From Tunturibacter empetritectus (GTDB lineage: Bacteria; Acidobacteriota; Terriglobia; Terriglobales; Acidobacteriaceae), in NCBI RefSeq assembly GCF_040358985.1, contig NZ_CP132932.1, positions 1,426,001 through 1,490,000 on the forward strand: a stretch of DNA of 64,000 nucleotides, written 5' to 3'. The position numbers were made by a program, and so were the translations under genes. The notes beneath the pieces are model-generated. The model did no database searches. It saw only the letters and a program-made list of their open reading frames with translations, and was not told where the DNA came from. This document shows positions 34,224 through 43,273 of this stretch, piece by piece (position 1 is the first letter of the stretch; every line of letters begins with the position of its first letter).

Positions 34224-34660
34224 TCAGCGGGCACCACTGGCCAAAATCATCCCAAAGCCGGAGACAGACGCTAGCATACGAGTCAGCGCAAGCTGGAAAC
34301 ACACTATGAGCAGAGCCGCACAGGAGAAGAGAAGACCAACCCCCGATCCCGTAAGTGTTTCAGCATTATGGGCATAAAGTGGTAAAACGGACTCCACCCA
34401 GTTGCCTGCGACCTCCAGCACCAAAAACCAGAGCAGCAGCACTGCTAGACGGCTATCCAGAAGGCAGGCAATAGATTGCCAGTGGACACCAAGGTCTCGG
34501 GTAGGAGGACAAAGGTCGCCAAGGCTGCGATCAGCAACGCAGCTTCGCTCAGAAGAACACTGCATCAAGAAACAAATTTGCCAGGAAGGCTCCGCAAAGA
34601 GGCCCCAGAACTCGCCCTGAATTCAAAATGCGACTCGCCTGCGACCAAACAGGCGGCGCT
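34224..34660 (-). pseudogene. Decayed MFS transporter fragment
   Basis: Read on the minus strand, three frames are needed to follow one major-facilitator-like protein. ILNSGRVLGPLCGAFLANLF comes first, then LSEAALLIAALATFVLLPET, then LAVLLLWFLVLEVAGNWVES and VGLLFSCAALLIVCFQLALT. Both ends are missing and no start codon or ribosome-binding site fits. This is a remnant with several frameshifts. Confidence 0.65.
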
Positions 34661-34664
34661 GCTG

Positions 34665-34965
34665 TTCTGCGGGAGTGCCGGATCATCATTGGCATCGTCG
34701 CAGGCTGGCTTACGAGCAAAATCATGAAAGGATCTAGCTTCGGAGCCGTGATGGATATAGTGTCGGGGTCATCGGTGCCCTGACCGGAGGGTTCATCTCC
34801 TCGCATATTGGTCTCGGCGGCGTCGGAGATCATGGCGTCATTACGAGCATGTGATCGCGGTTGTCGGAGATGTGATTCTCACCTTGCTTGTTCGGCTCGT
34901 CACGGGAAACAATCGGTATAGCTTTAGTCCCTTGAAGCGGCTAAGAGCATGCATTCAGTTAGGCT
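34665..34965 (+). pseudogene. Decayed GlsB/YeaQ/YmgE-type membrane protein
   Basis: Translated pieces in successive frames match the transglycosylase-associated (GlsB/YeaQ/YmgE) family: IIIGIVAGWLTSKIMKGSSF, then GVIGALTGGFISSHIGLGG, then VIAVVGDVILTLLVRLVTG. At least two frameshifts break the frame, and a start is not evident. It abuts the MFS remnant on the other strand. Confidence 0.65.
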
Positions 34966-35112
34966 GAAACGCGAGATGCTCCCCTTTAGTTCCGTCAGAC
35001 CTAGTCTCGACAACACTTAATAGAACTGGCCGTTTTCCTAGCTCAGGCGGGAGTATGGATTGCGGAAAACAGTTGAGAAACGGTCAACGAAAGGAGCTGG
35101 CCTCGGGCTCGG

Positions 35113-35589
35113 CTAGTGTGTTTCGTTGACACTAGATCGTTCTTCACGAATTCTCAATATGAGATAGACAGCGATGGCAATGTTGAGCAGGAGCACGATG
35201 ACCTTCGTGGCAGTTGGATGGCGGTAAATCTCGAAAATCTCTAGTGGCACAAGTGAGCTCGTGGTAATCGTCGTGAACCACTCCGCCCATGGCTTCGCAA
35301 GCCAGAGCCCAATACCCTCGGTGAGAAAGAGGGCGGCATAGACGAAGCTGCCGATGCCAAGATCCTTGAAGTCCTTGGGCGGAATATTCGATAATTTGCC
35401 AAGGGCAAGGTCGACGTAGTGCCCCCCAGGATTGAAGCCGAACTTGGCGATCAAGAGAGTCACTGAGTCCCCAGGAACGCCATCGTGAAACAAATGCAAG
35501 GCGCCAAAGCCCACCGCGATAAGAGCGATCGCTTTGAATAATTTGAAGATCGCTATTAGTTTTAGCAGACCAGAATTTTTTTTGTTCAT
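35113..35589 (-). CDS. DUF2127 family membrane protein
   Basis: This 158-residue integral membrane protein has about four spans (IAIFKLFKAIALIAVGFGAL, FVYAALFLTEGIGLWLA, WFTTITTSSLVPLEIFEIY, VIVLLLNIAIAVYLIL). The pattern and the GLWLAKPWAEWFT motif fit DUF2127. Function in this family is unknown. The gene is intact, monocistronic and flanked by decayed genes. Confidence 0.82.
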   Translation of the reverse strand: MNKKNSGLLKLIAIFKLFKAIALIAVGFGALHLFHDGVPGDSVTLLIAKFGFNPGGHYVDLALGKLSNIPPKDFKDLGIGSFVYAALFLTEGIGLWLAKPWAEWFTTITTSSLVPLEIFEIYRHPTATKVIVLLLNIAIAVYLILRIREERSSVNETH

Positions 35590-35742
35590 TGGACCGTTCG
35601 CCTTCAGAGGACTTTAGCATTGCCATTGGATGCTAACCGAAGTCTCTAAGAGATACCCCAGTGGCACCTGGGGCGGCATCTCTGCCGCCCCCTTACAATC
35701 TCGATTGTCTGCGTTTGCCACGCTTCCTATCTCCGGTGGATC

Positions 35743-36231
35743 TCACTCGCGGGCCGACCGGCCGAATCCGGGGATGGGAGTACGGGTGAACATAGACCCC
35801 CGGTTTACCCAACTATGTTCCCACGGATTCCCTCCGATCACAATCGTGTGAGCTGGCCAGAAGAACGCCGGACCGGTCCACCAGCCCCATGTCCCGAAGG
35901 TGGCGGAGATGGTGACTGCGGGTCCAAATCGGATCGCGGTGCCAACTACGAAGCCTGGCCGAGGGCGAGCGAACACGATGACCGGATCGTAGTAAGGTAC
36001 GTAGAATACCGCAGGGTTTAGAAGTCGGATCTCAATGGAGCCTCCCGTCTCGACCATATTCACGTAGCTGTTAGGAGCCCGATCGCCATAGCTGCGTGCC
36101 TTCTGCCGCATCGGCTGCACAGCATCCATCACCTCGGCGCGCTGGCTAAGAACGGCGTTGTCGAGCTGCTGCGTCCATGTGGGATCTTGCGCCAGCCGAT
36201 CTGAGCCGTTCCACGCGGGCACACATGACAA
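35743..36231 (-). pseudogene. 5'-truncated DUF3300 protein
   Basis: The 162 residues correspond to the middle of a DUF3300 protein: DPTWTQQLDNAVLSQRAEVM, DAVQPMRQKARSYG, NPAVFYVPYYDPVIVF, then RPGFVVGTAIRFGPAV and a Trp/Gly-rich tail. The signal peptide and the usual first 100 or so residues are missing, and an in-frame stop lies directly upstream. It is probably not translated. Confidence 0.7.
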
Positions 36232-36273
36232 CCATTGTTAGCGCTTGCGCTTCAAACCAAGTGAGGTGCTCCC

Positions 36274-36720
36274 ATGGCTGAAGGCTACTCACTAGTGAAG
36301 ACAATTGTGCAGGTACTCCACGACGGACAAACAGGGTTTGCAGATCTTGGAGAGAAACTGAAGAGACCAGATCTAAGAGAATTCTTTCTGGCAGAGTCCA
36401 CTAACCGCGGCAAGTTTGCTACAGAACTTGAGGCTGAACTCGCGCTCGCAAAGGGCGATACGAAAGATATAGGCGGGACGGCTACGGGAGCGATTCACCG
36501 CACTTGGGCCGACCTGAAAGCCAGTCTTGGCGGTGGCGATCATTCCCTGCTCGAGACCGCGGAGCAAGGCGAAGACGTTGCGAAGAAGGTTTACAAAGAA
36601 GCTTTAGAGGCGAAGGATCTACCCTCCTCAGCGACACGCGAGCTGCTTACGCGTCAGCAGGCCCACATTACGGCTTCACATGACAAAGTGAAGGCGTTCC
36701 GCGACAGCACTGCTTCGTAG
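36274..36720 (+). CDS. DUF2383 / PA2169-type four-helix-bundle protein
   Basis: This 148-residue soluble protein is made of four predicted helices, like the ferritin-like PA2169/DUF2383 family. Typical pieces are LVKTIVQVLHDGQTGFADLG, LREFFLAESTNRGKFATELE, AIHRTWADLKASLGGGDHSL, and LLTRQQAHITASHDKVKAFR. Such proteins are often stress-induced, with no proven reaction. A strong G+C-rich hairpin follows the stop. It is a single-gene unit. Confidence 0.88.
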   Translation: MAEGYSLVKTIVQVLHDGQTGFADLGEKLKRPDLREFFLAESTNRGKFATELEAELALAKGDTKDIGGTATGAIHRTWADLKASLGGGDHSLLETAEQGEDVAKKVYKEALEAKDLPSSATRELLTRQQAHITASHDKVKAFRDSTAS

Positions 36721-36735
36721 AGCACAAACGCAAGT

Positions 36736-36763
36736 TCGGGTCGCGGCCTCGGCCGCGGCCCGA
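36736..36763 (+). terminator. Terminator-like hairpin after the DUF2383 gene
   Basis: Arms tcgggtcgcggcc and ggccgcggcccga pair over 13 positions with one G-T wobble and a 2-base loop. It begins 15 bases after the stop codon. A short t-rich run follows a few bases later. Confidence 0.65.
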
Positions 36764-36904
36764 GCAAGTTTAAGACCGATTAAAGATCTTAGCGCAGATT
36801 ATTGGCAGGCACGCTAATCCTCTCAGTGACGAGCCAATCCGCATAGGATACCCTCGTCGACAATTGCAGACTTAAAAGAGCGAGATCTATAGCACCAATT
36901 ACCA

Positions 36905-37414
36905 TCAGATTTGAGCCACTGTTTCCCTTTGCTCTAATTCGTTAATGAGCACTCTGCAACGCACAAGAGGAATGTGCTGCGAAGACGCCAAAGCTGCAGT
37001 CAATGAGTCGCCTGAGAGAGGAATGCCACGAACATCGCCCGCAATCAGAGCGAGCGGAATCACTCCTCCGCAGGCCATCAAACCAAACGTGATGATCCAT
37101 TTGTTGCGCACGGGATCGCGGTAGGGCCCTATAGACAAAACAACGAGCACTAGGTGGGCAAAAGCCAGCCAGTCCGTTCCATATGCGAGGAATGGATACT
37201 GCGCATTTGTTTCGGAGAGCGCATGATGCACGCGAGCGATCCAGGGCAGCAGATGAGTAGCTTTAGCGGTTCGTCGAACGGGCGGGGTCTCGAGAATAGA
37301 CAACAGCCAATGGAGTTCGGTTTGTAACGGAAAGGCCGTGACTCCGCTGAGAAACAAACCAGTCATAAAAATGACAAGCCAGAATCGGATCGCTCGCAGA
37401 TGGTTATGCGCCAA
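36905..37414 (-). CDS. Membrane protein, C-terminal part altered by two compensating shifts
   Basis: This 169-residue protein has spans at FWLVIFMTGLFLSGVTAF, FLAYGTDWLAFAHLVLVVLS and IITFGLMACGGVIPLALIAG. It resembles a hypothetical acidobacterial membrane family known to me only by motif (YGTDWLAFAHL, GPYRDPVRNKW). After GIPL the frame reads an unusual stretch, while the +2 frame gives RRLIDCSFGVF, which fits the family better. The original frame is regained by IPLVRC. The product may be non-functional at its last span. Confidence 0.6.
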   Translation of the reverse strand: MAHNHLRAIRFWLVIFMTGLFLSGVTAFPLQTELHWLLSILETPPVRRTAKATHLLPWIARVHHALSETNAQYPFLAYGTDWLAFAHLVLVVLSIGPYRDPVRNKWIITFGLMACGGVIPLALIAGDVRGIPLSGDSLTAALASSQHIPLVRCRVLINELEQRETVAQI

Positions 37415-37578
37415 AGACTAAACTTCTTTCCCAAAAGCCGGTCTGCATGTTGTTGAACTGCTCATACCGTAGTAACTAGCTTATTTGCTTTCCGATTGGC
37501 GTTAGGGCGACCTTATTGCCCCTTACAGTCCCAGTCCTCGCATAGGAGGCGGTGGTGCCGGTGGGACGGCGGCCTTCA

Positions 37579-38877
37579 TCAATCCGAACCACTCTTGTAC
37601 CAATCTACCTTCCGCGTCACCACCATCACCACGGCCAGTACTGCGAACAAGAGTAGGGATCCCAGAATGAGCGCGTTGTCCTCGCTGATGAGCAGTCCGT
37701 AGACCGCAGCATAAAGGGAAGTGAGCATCGCTCCAAACCCGACGCCGCGCGTCACGCTTCGCAAGACATACGATAGATAGAACGTCAGCAACCCGATACA
37801 AGCTGCGCTGGCAACCAGGTAGGACAGCGCAAACGCCATATGTTCCGAGAAGCTGACGAGCAGCAAAAAGAAGATCGCTAGCCCGAACCCGACCAGTAGA
37901 TACTGAACTGGATGAATCGGCAACTCCTTAATCATCTCGAATAGGAAGAACCCACCGAACGTCAGCACTACAAATAAAATTCCATACTTCGTCGCCCGAT
38001 CGCTCAATTTGTACGAATCGATCGGCGTCAACAGGCTCACATTCATCAGATCGATCGGCTTCGCGGGGTTCGACTCCATCTGTACCTGCGTCCCTGTTGC
38101 CAAGGAAGAAATATCCCATGCGGCTGAAAACCCATTTCCTCCCACCTGCCTTGTCCGCGGAAGAAAGCGTCCAGCAAACAGCGGTGAACGCCAAGTCGAA
38201 CTCAGCTCAACATGATTCGAATCGCCCACAGGCGCCACGCTCAGCTGTTCTGTCCCTGCCAGATCCATATCGATAGCAAACTCCATATGACCTTTCAGCT
38301 CCCTCACCCATCGTAATGGCACTCGCAGATTGGGCTGCCAACCCATCGTAGATTCAGCCCCCTGAAACATCGTCTGAGGAATCCCATTTACCACGACCGT
38401 CGGCGTCCCTACGATACCGCGCACGTCCTCAACAGACATCGCCAGATATGGCTCACCCCACTCCACCTGTCCCGTCGTGTGTAGCGGTACAATATCCACC
38501 GATCCTTTTAGGTGCCCCGCAAACTCGTAGACTGTCACCGTATATAGCCCATGCTGCCGTTCCGTCGGTGTCAGCCTTCCACGCACATCCAGCACATGGG
38601 GAAACGACGTTGCGGTCAGCTTAGCGACATGCTCAACTCTCTTCTTCACGCCCTTCTCGCCATCCTCCATCGTCACAGTCGTCTGTGTATACGGCCTCAC
38701 CAATACAGGACCGATCACCGTTTGTGGACCAGCGTAGCTCGCCTCGATACTCTGCACCGCCTCGTCCCGGTACTTCTGTCGATCGGTGATCGCACCGTTC
38801 ACCATCGCCAAGGCAATCAAGATAACTCCTGTCACCACGCCAATGACCAGCAGCTTAAACGTTAACTTAAGGTTCAT
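37579..38877 (-). CDS. creD: CreD-type inner-membrane protein
   Basis: The start at 38877 (MNLKLTFKLLVIGVVTG) is preferred because agaggag lies 7 bases upstream. This gives 432 residues. An N-terminal membrane span is followed by a large periplasmic domain with YAGPQTVIGPVLVRPYT and a C-terminal block of about five spans (YGILFVVLTFGGFFLFEMIK, YLLVGFGLAIFFLLLVSFSE). This matches CreD. It is the last gene of a minus-strand set with a regulator and another membrane protein, as often found for creD outside enterobacteria. It is thought to act in envelope integrity. Confidence 0.9.
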   Translation of the reverse strand: MNLKLTFKLLVIGVVTGVILIALAMVNGAITDRQKYRDEAVQSIEASYAGPQTVIGPVLVRPYTQTTVTMEDGEKGVKKRVEHVAKLTATSFPHVLDVRGRLTPTERQHGLYTVTVYEFAGHLKGSVDIVPLHTTGQVEWGEPYLAMSVEDVRGIVGTPTVVVNGIPQTMFQGAESTMGWQPNLRVPLRWVRELKGHMEFAIDMDLAGTEQLSVAPVGDSNHVELSSTWRSPLFAGRFLPRTRQVGGNGFSAAWDISSLATGTQVQMESNPAKPIDLMNVSLLTPIDSYKLSDRATKYGILFVVLTFGGFFLFEMIKELPIHPVQYLLVGFGLAIFFLLLVSFSEHMAFALSYLVASAACIGLLTFYLSYVLRSVTRGVGFGAMLTSLYAAVYGLLISEDNALILGSLLLFAVLAVVMVVTRKVDWYKSGSD

Positions 38878-39002
38878 CTCATTCTCCTCTTTGAATCCCT
38901 GTCCGTTCAATGCTTCAATACGTTTCGAGAATTAACTTTGCAATACAAAGTAGGTGGACGCGGCGAGGAAGCTTTGCATCGTAAAGTTATCTCCGAAAAA
39001 GG

Positions 39003-39392
39003 TTAAGCGCGAGAGGGGGCCAGACCGCGCAATAGATTGGGGGAAGTTACCTCTTTGCTTCCATTTGTCGCGTCCTTCACTACACGTTCGAGCGTCGAAA
39101 GATATTCAAGATAACGCTTCCGCCCTTCGGGCGTGATGCGGCAGATCGTTTGTGGACGATTGCGGTCATGGCCTTTCAGAATCTCAACCATCCCTTCCGT
39201 CTCCAGAACTCGCAGATGACGACTCAAATTTCCGTCCGTCAGCGAGCAAAGCTGCTTGAGATCATTGAAGATCAGGCCCTTTGAATTTGTAATCAGAGAC
39301 GTCAGAACGCTGAGACGTGCACGCTCATGAATCACTCGATCAAGGCCTTCATATGCAAAGCGCCCTTCGCTTGACGGAGCTTTAGTTTTCAT
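39003..39392 (-). CDS. Winged-helix regulator upstream of creD
   Basis: The ATG at 39392 overlaps the end of the upstream gene and has a gagga site, giving 129 residues. It is a MarR/ArsR-like single-domain winged helix (RLSVLTSLITNSKGLIFNDL, then TDGNLSRHLRVLETEGMVEI, then RPQTICRITPEGRKRYLEYL). Regulators of this type commonly precede creD in Acidobacteria and Bacteroidetes. Control of creD and the adjoining membrane gene is likely. Confidence 0.88.
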   Translation of the reverse strand: MKTKAPSSEGRFAYEGLDRVIHERARLSVLTSLITNSKGLIFNDLKQLCSLTDGNLSRHLRVLETEGMVEILKGHDRNRPQTICRITPEGRKRYLEYLSTLERVVKDATNGSKEVTSPNLLRGLAPSRA

Positions 39393-39996
39393 CTGCATCC
39401 TCCTGCGAGGCAACGAATAGGATGCCAGCTACCAGAAACTGGCCCGCCCCAAAGGCAAGACCCATGGTCCAGGGAGCGAGTACGCGGCTATCTCCGAGCG
39501 CAATACAGACCAACCCGGTGAGCAGGTACCAAGTACCGGCAGCAATCATGGGGCGTGGGAGAAAGCGGCAAGACGAAAAGATCCCCAGACTAAAAATCAC
39601 CTGCCAGAGTGCGGGCAGCATCCAGACGACCGAAGGGACAAAGCGTACGAAAACAACGGTGATAAGTATTCCCGCGCCGACCGCTGGGAGGAACTGCTCT
39701 ACGGCCATACGGATCATCTCATTGGATAGACCAGAATGAATGCGTCGGGTCCGCGTATACATCTGTACTCCGGTCAGTGCAGCTGATAGCGCAGCGGTGC
39801 TGACCCAAATGCTGAGGTATGCCGGAATGTGGTTGGCTGGATCCTTCAGCCATGTCGATTGGAACGACGCAGCCAGCAATGCGAATATCCCCGTGGCGGC
39901 AAGCGTTGCAGGCCCATAACCCCGAAACTGAGTACTATGGGCCATCTGCCTGCGTATGCTGCTGATATCACCAAGCGCCTCATGAAGTTCACTCAT
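39382..39996 (-). CDS. Multi-span membrane protein of the creD operon
   Basis: The ATG at 39996 (MSELHEALGD) gives 204 residues. A cytoplasmic helix (ISSIRRQMAHSTQFRGYGPA) is followed by about six membrane spans (LAATGIFALLAASFQST, AYLSIWVSTAALSAALTG, FLPAVGAGILITVVFVRFVP and others). The family is common next to winged-helix regulators in Acidobacteria, but I know no function. It overlaps the regulator gene by 11 bases and heads the operon. Confidence 0.75.
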   Translation of the reverse strand: MSELHEALGDISSIRRQMAHSTQFRGYGPATLAATGIFALLAASFQSTWLKDPANHIPAYLSIWVSTAALSAALTGVQMYTRTRRIHSGLSNEMIRMAVEQFLPAVGAGILITVVFVRFVPSVVWMLPALWQVIFSLGIFSSCRFLPRPMIAAGTWYLLTGLVCIALGDSRVLAPWTMGLAFGAGQFLVAGILFVASQEDADEN

Positions 39997-40309
39997 GCTG
40001 GTAACTTTACACTGCAAAGTAATTTTGTGGAACAATAATTTTTACAGTTGAACGTTGTGAGTACCTTCCAAGTGGACGCACTGACAAAAAGGCATTTACT
40101 GCGACTAGTCCCCAATGGTTACTCAGATTACAAGGGACTCAACAAAATTGACTTGGGTGGACACACCAACTTCCGCTTCGAGAGCCAATCTTCAGTCACT
40201 GGAGCTATGTCTATTTAAGCACGATCAGAGCGTCAATCAATTTAGATTGTTGGGTTCAGCAGCGGATAGTTGCTAGGGCAGCTTCGCTACTGCTGCTTTT
40301 GGGAGTCTC

Positions 40310-40759
40310 ATGTTCACTTCGGGCCGGCTCGCTCTTTTTCTGCTTCTGTTCTCCACCAGCTATTTCACTGCAGCTTCTACGCCAAAGGTGCCCGGCAGTT
40401 CCGTTCCAGGCGCAACGGCGGATGCGTCCCTCGATAACGTCGACGACTATAAGATTGGGCCGAGTAAATTGGCGCCCCACGCGGTTCCCGCTTCCGTAAA
40501 GCTTCCTCTCGTCTTCCAGGGGAATCGGAGACAGTTTGATCCGAAGGTACGCTTTCTCGCTCACACAAAAGATGGGTTCATACTTCTCGAAAAGGACCGC
40601 ATCGTTCTTCCGAGCAGCCGAGGTAAGGAGTCGCTCGTACTGCGACTTCCAACTTCCTCGGGTCTGTTGTCGATCCGCGGTGAGCAGCCGACAGGCGGTG
40701 TTGCAAACTATTACAGCGGCAACGACCCCTCACAACCACATGGAGACTCGCTGCATTAA
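40310..40759 (+). pseudogene. N-terminal remnant of an SBBP-repeat (beta-propeller) secreted protein
   Basis: The frame has a signal peptide (LALFLLLFSTSYFTAAS) and then the entry motif of acidobacterial SBBP-repeat proteins (LPLVFQGNRRQFDPKVRFLA, then GFILLEKDRIVL, then VANYYSGNDPSQ). Intact members continue for hundreds of residues with propeller repeats. Here the frame ends at residue 149, right after the GNDP motif. It could still be secreted as a stub, but decay is more likely. Confidence 0.6.
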
Positions 40760-41063
40760 CCTACGATACAGAATCTTGCGAGTGCTCGTTACTCGCCGTA
40801 AAATGCGCTTCTATTGAGCAATGGACCGCTGCTGATAAGGCGGCTTATGTGAGTCCAGTTCAAACGACTTTGTGGCACACATAGCCGCTAATGCTAAGCC
40901 GCCTCAGCACACCGCGCTCCGACTTGATAGCGCTCATCGCGCGCATCTCGCCATCTGACCTTCTATTTCGTTTAAGATGATTTATCGGTAGTATTTCGCG
41001 CGCTGGCAAGGTGTGGAATCGAATCGATTCCGCGGCCATCTAAAAGATTAACTTGGAGAACTC
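40760..41063. other. Gene-free stretch before the MDR dehydrogenase
   Basis: About 300 bases with no supported ORF. The dehydrogenase ribosome-binding site (ttggaga) is at the right end. No clear promoter motif or repeat was found. Confidence 0.4.
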
Positions 41064-42068
41064 ATGAAAGTCATAGAGCTAGCGGCACCACGTGTCGATG
41101 CACTGCATTCCAGCACTTATCCTGATCCCGTCCCAGGCCCGGCTGAGGTGTTAGTTCGTCTGCGGGCTGCTTCGTTGAACTTTCTTGATATCGCCGTTGC
41201 CACCGGTAAGTATCCCATCAACAATTTTCCGATCATCCCCGTTACAGACGGAGCAGGCGAGATCGCGGCTTTCGGCGCGGCTGTGACCGACTGGACTGTT
41301 GGAGAACGGGTCATCCCGCATTTCATTCCCAACTGGCAGGATGGCCGGATGCCCACCGCCGGCGGCGGCCCACGTCGTGGCATCGATCTTCCCGGCAGCC
41401 TCGCGGAGTATGTGGTGGTTCCTGCGCACTCGCTGGTCCATACACCGGCGCACCTATCGCACGCTGAAGCGGCCACCTTACCGATAGCAGCGACCACGGC
41501 CTGGCGCGCCGTTCGCAGCGCCGGACTGGGACCGCACAAGACGGCTCTCGTGCTCGGCACCGGCGGCGTATCGCTTTTTGCAATGCAGTTTGCAAAGGCG
41601 CACGGGGCGCGGGTTCTTGTTACATCGTCCTCTGACGAAAAGCTGGAGCGCGCCCGTAAACTGGGCGCTGATGGAATTATCAATTACAAATTCACTCCCA
41701 AGTGGGCGGATGAGGTGCTTCGCCTGACTGATGGAAGAGGCGCTGATCTTGTGCTTGAGACAGGCGGTGCGGCGACCTTTCCGCAATCGATCGAAGCTGC
41801 GGGTCTTGATAGCACAGTGTTCATCATCGGCTTCCTGTCCGGGACGGAGGTCTCGATCAACGTGGTCCCCGTGATGGAGAGGCGCATTCGCCTGCAGGGC
41901 AACAATACAGGCCCTGTGGCTGATTTTGCCGACGCCGCAGCTGCGATGACCGCCCATGGAATCAAACCCGTTCTCGACGCTACGTTCCCCATGGATCAGG
42001 CGCAGGCAGCCTACAGACATCTGGCTGAAGGCGGGCACTTTGGCAAGATCGCGATCAGCATCCCTTAG
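41064..42068 (+). CDS. Zinc-independent MDR alcohol dehydrogenase / quinone oxidoreductase
   Basis: This 334-residue medium-chain dehydrogenase/reductase has a GroES-like domain at 1-130 (GPAEVLVRLRAASLNFLDIA, VGERVIPHFIPNW) and a Rossmann domain with VLGTGGVSLFAMQFAKAHGA near residue 160. VLETGGAATFPQSIEAAGLD follows. The Cys cluster for structural zinc is absent. It should reduce or oxidise an aldehyde, alcohol or enone with NADP(H), but the substrate is unknown. It is a single gene flanked by decayed SDR genes. Confidence 0.92.
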   Translation: MKVIELAAPRVDALHSSTYPDPVPGPAEVLVRLRAASLNFLDIAVATGKYPINNFPIIPVTDGAGEIAAFGAAVTDWTVGERVIPHFIPNWQDGRMPTAGGGPRRGIDLPGSLAEYVVVPAHSLVHTPAHLSHAEAATLPIAATTAWRAVRSAGLGPHKTALVLGTGGVSLFAMQFAKAHGARVLVTSSSDEKLERARKLGADGIINYKFTPKWADEVLRLTDGRGADLVLETGGAATFPQSIEAAGLDSTVFIIGFLSGTEVSINVVPVMERRIRLQGNNTGPVADFADAAAAMTAHGIKPVLDATFPMDQAQAAYRHLAEGGHFGKIAISIP

Positions 42069-42140
42069 CTCTCAATTCCAAGGGCGGCACGCTCACTGGA
42101 AGACTAAAGGCCGTCGTTCGTGCTGGTGAGAAAGGCTCGA

Positions 42141-42240
42141 AGCTCGGCTATACGCCGCCGCCGATTCGCACAATGACTCCGGAGACATATCTTGCCAGCG
42201 GACTAGCCAGAAAGGCGACTGCAATGGCAATGTGTCAAGC
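42141..42240 (-). pseudogene. C-terminal fragment of an SDR gene
   Basis: Read on the minus strand this gives IAVAFLASPLARYVSGVIVR followed by IGGG. It aligns at DNA level with the 3' end of the intact SDR gene at 43274 (same run of bases around gactagccagaaa). It appears to be the leftover of a second SDR copy. No full frame exists. Confidence 0.7.
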
Positions 42241-42385
42241 GACTTGGCTTGCAGAGTCGCTATCAAGCTGGACAAAGTTTTTTTACTCCAGTCCTAGAGT
42301 GGAGGGAGTGCGAATTAGCAATGGACCCGGTCTTGTTCGGAACCTCGGCCTTGAATTGTGAATCTAATAACTAGGAGATCTTCTC

Positions 42386-43042
42386 ACGACAAAAGTTTGG
42401 TTAGTTACAGGAAGTGGCAACGGACTAGGGCGGGACATTTTGGAAGCGGCGTTGGCTGCAGGTGACAACGTAGTCGCCGGGGCTCGCAAGACTGCGCAAC
42501 TCGATGATTTGGTGCGACAGTATGGAGAGCGAATCAAACCGGTCTCGCTCGAAGTCCGCGATGAAGCAGCTGCGAAAGATGCAGTCGCGACGGCCGTATC
42601 TGAGTATGGGCGGCTCGATGGTTTACACAACGCGTGCTGCAGTTCCGGTCATGCGCAGTCAGCGTAGCGGGAGCATTTTTCAGGTGTCCTTGATCGGCGG
42701 CCGGATGGCGATACCTGGCAACTCTCCCTACCATGCTGCCAAATGGGGCCGCCGGCGGCTCTAGCCACTCGGTGGCCGCAGAGGTGGCGCCCTTTGAAGT
42801 CCAGGTATAACAGTTGAACCCGGAGGCATTCGCACCAACTGGATGGAGCGCTTTCGCGAGGACATGCCGGAGCTTCTGCCAGTTACGAAGCCTCTGTTTG
42901 GCAAAATAGTCGATACGACGAAACAGTACTCCGCAAGCAGGAAGGCGACCCGAAACGGATCGCGCAACTAGTAGTGAAGCTCGCGAACGAGGACAAGATC
43001 CTTCTCCGGCTTATCCTCGGCGTCACACCGAGAAACGCGTAG
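42386..43042 (+). pseudogene. Decayed SDR oxidoreductase
   Basis: The NAD-binding start is clear: KVWLVTGSGNGLGRDILEAA, then VVAGARKTAQLDDLVRQYG. The start codon appears changed to ACG at 42386 behind a ggag site. A frameshift near 42640 moves the protein to another frame (VMRSQRSGSIFQVSLIGGRM, then PYHAAKW). Further shifts and a stop occur before the tail (LANEDKILLRLILGVTPRNA). The gene therefore has at least three lesions. Confidence 0.8.
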
Positions 43043-43273
43043 AAGCTTTTTGAATCGGCGCGCCGCGATGAAGCTGCGAAGTGGAGCGATTTGGGGCATT
43101 CAACCGTCTTCGAAAATTCAGAAGAGGTGCCAGTACTCACAAAGTAATCTGCAGACAGAGAAGGCAGTAGCAATCCGGGCGTCCTTCTCTGTGTTTTTTC
43201 TGACTGACTTCATTAATATTTTTTACCAGAGCGCCACTTAGTCGCTGCCGATTCAACCGTTGTCGAGAGAGAA

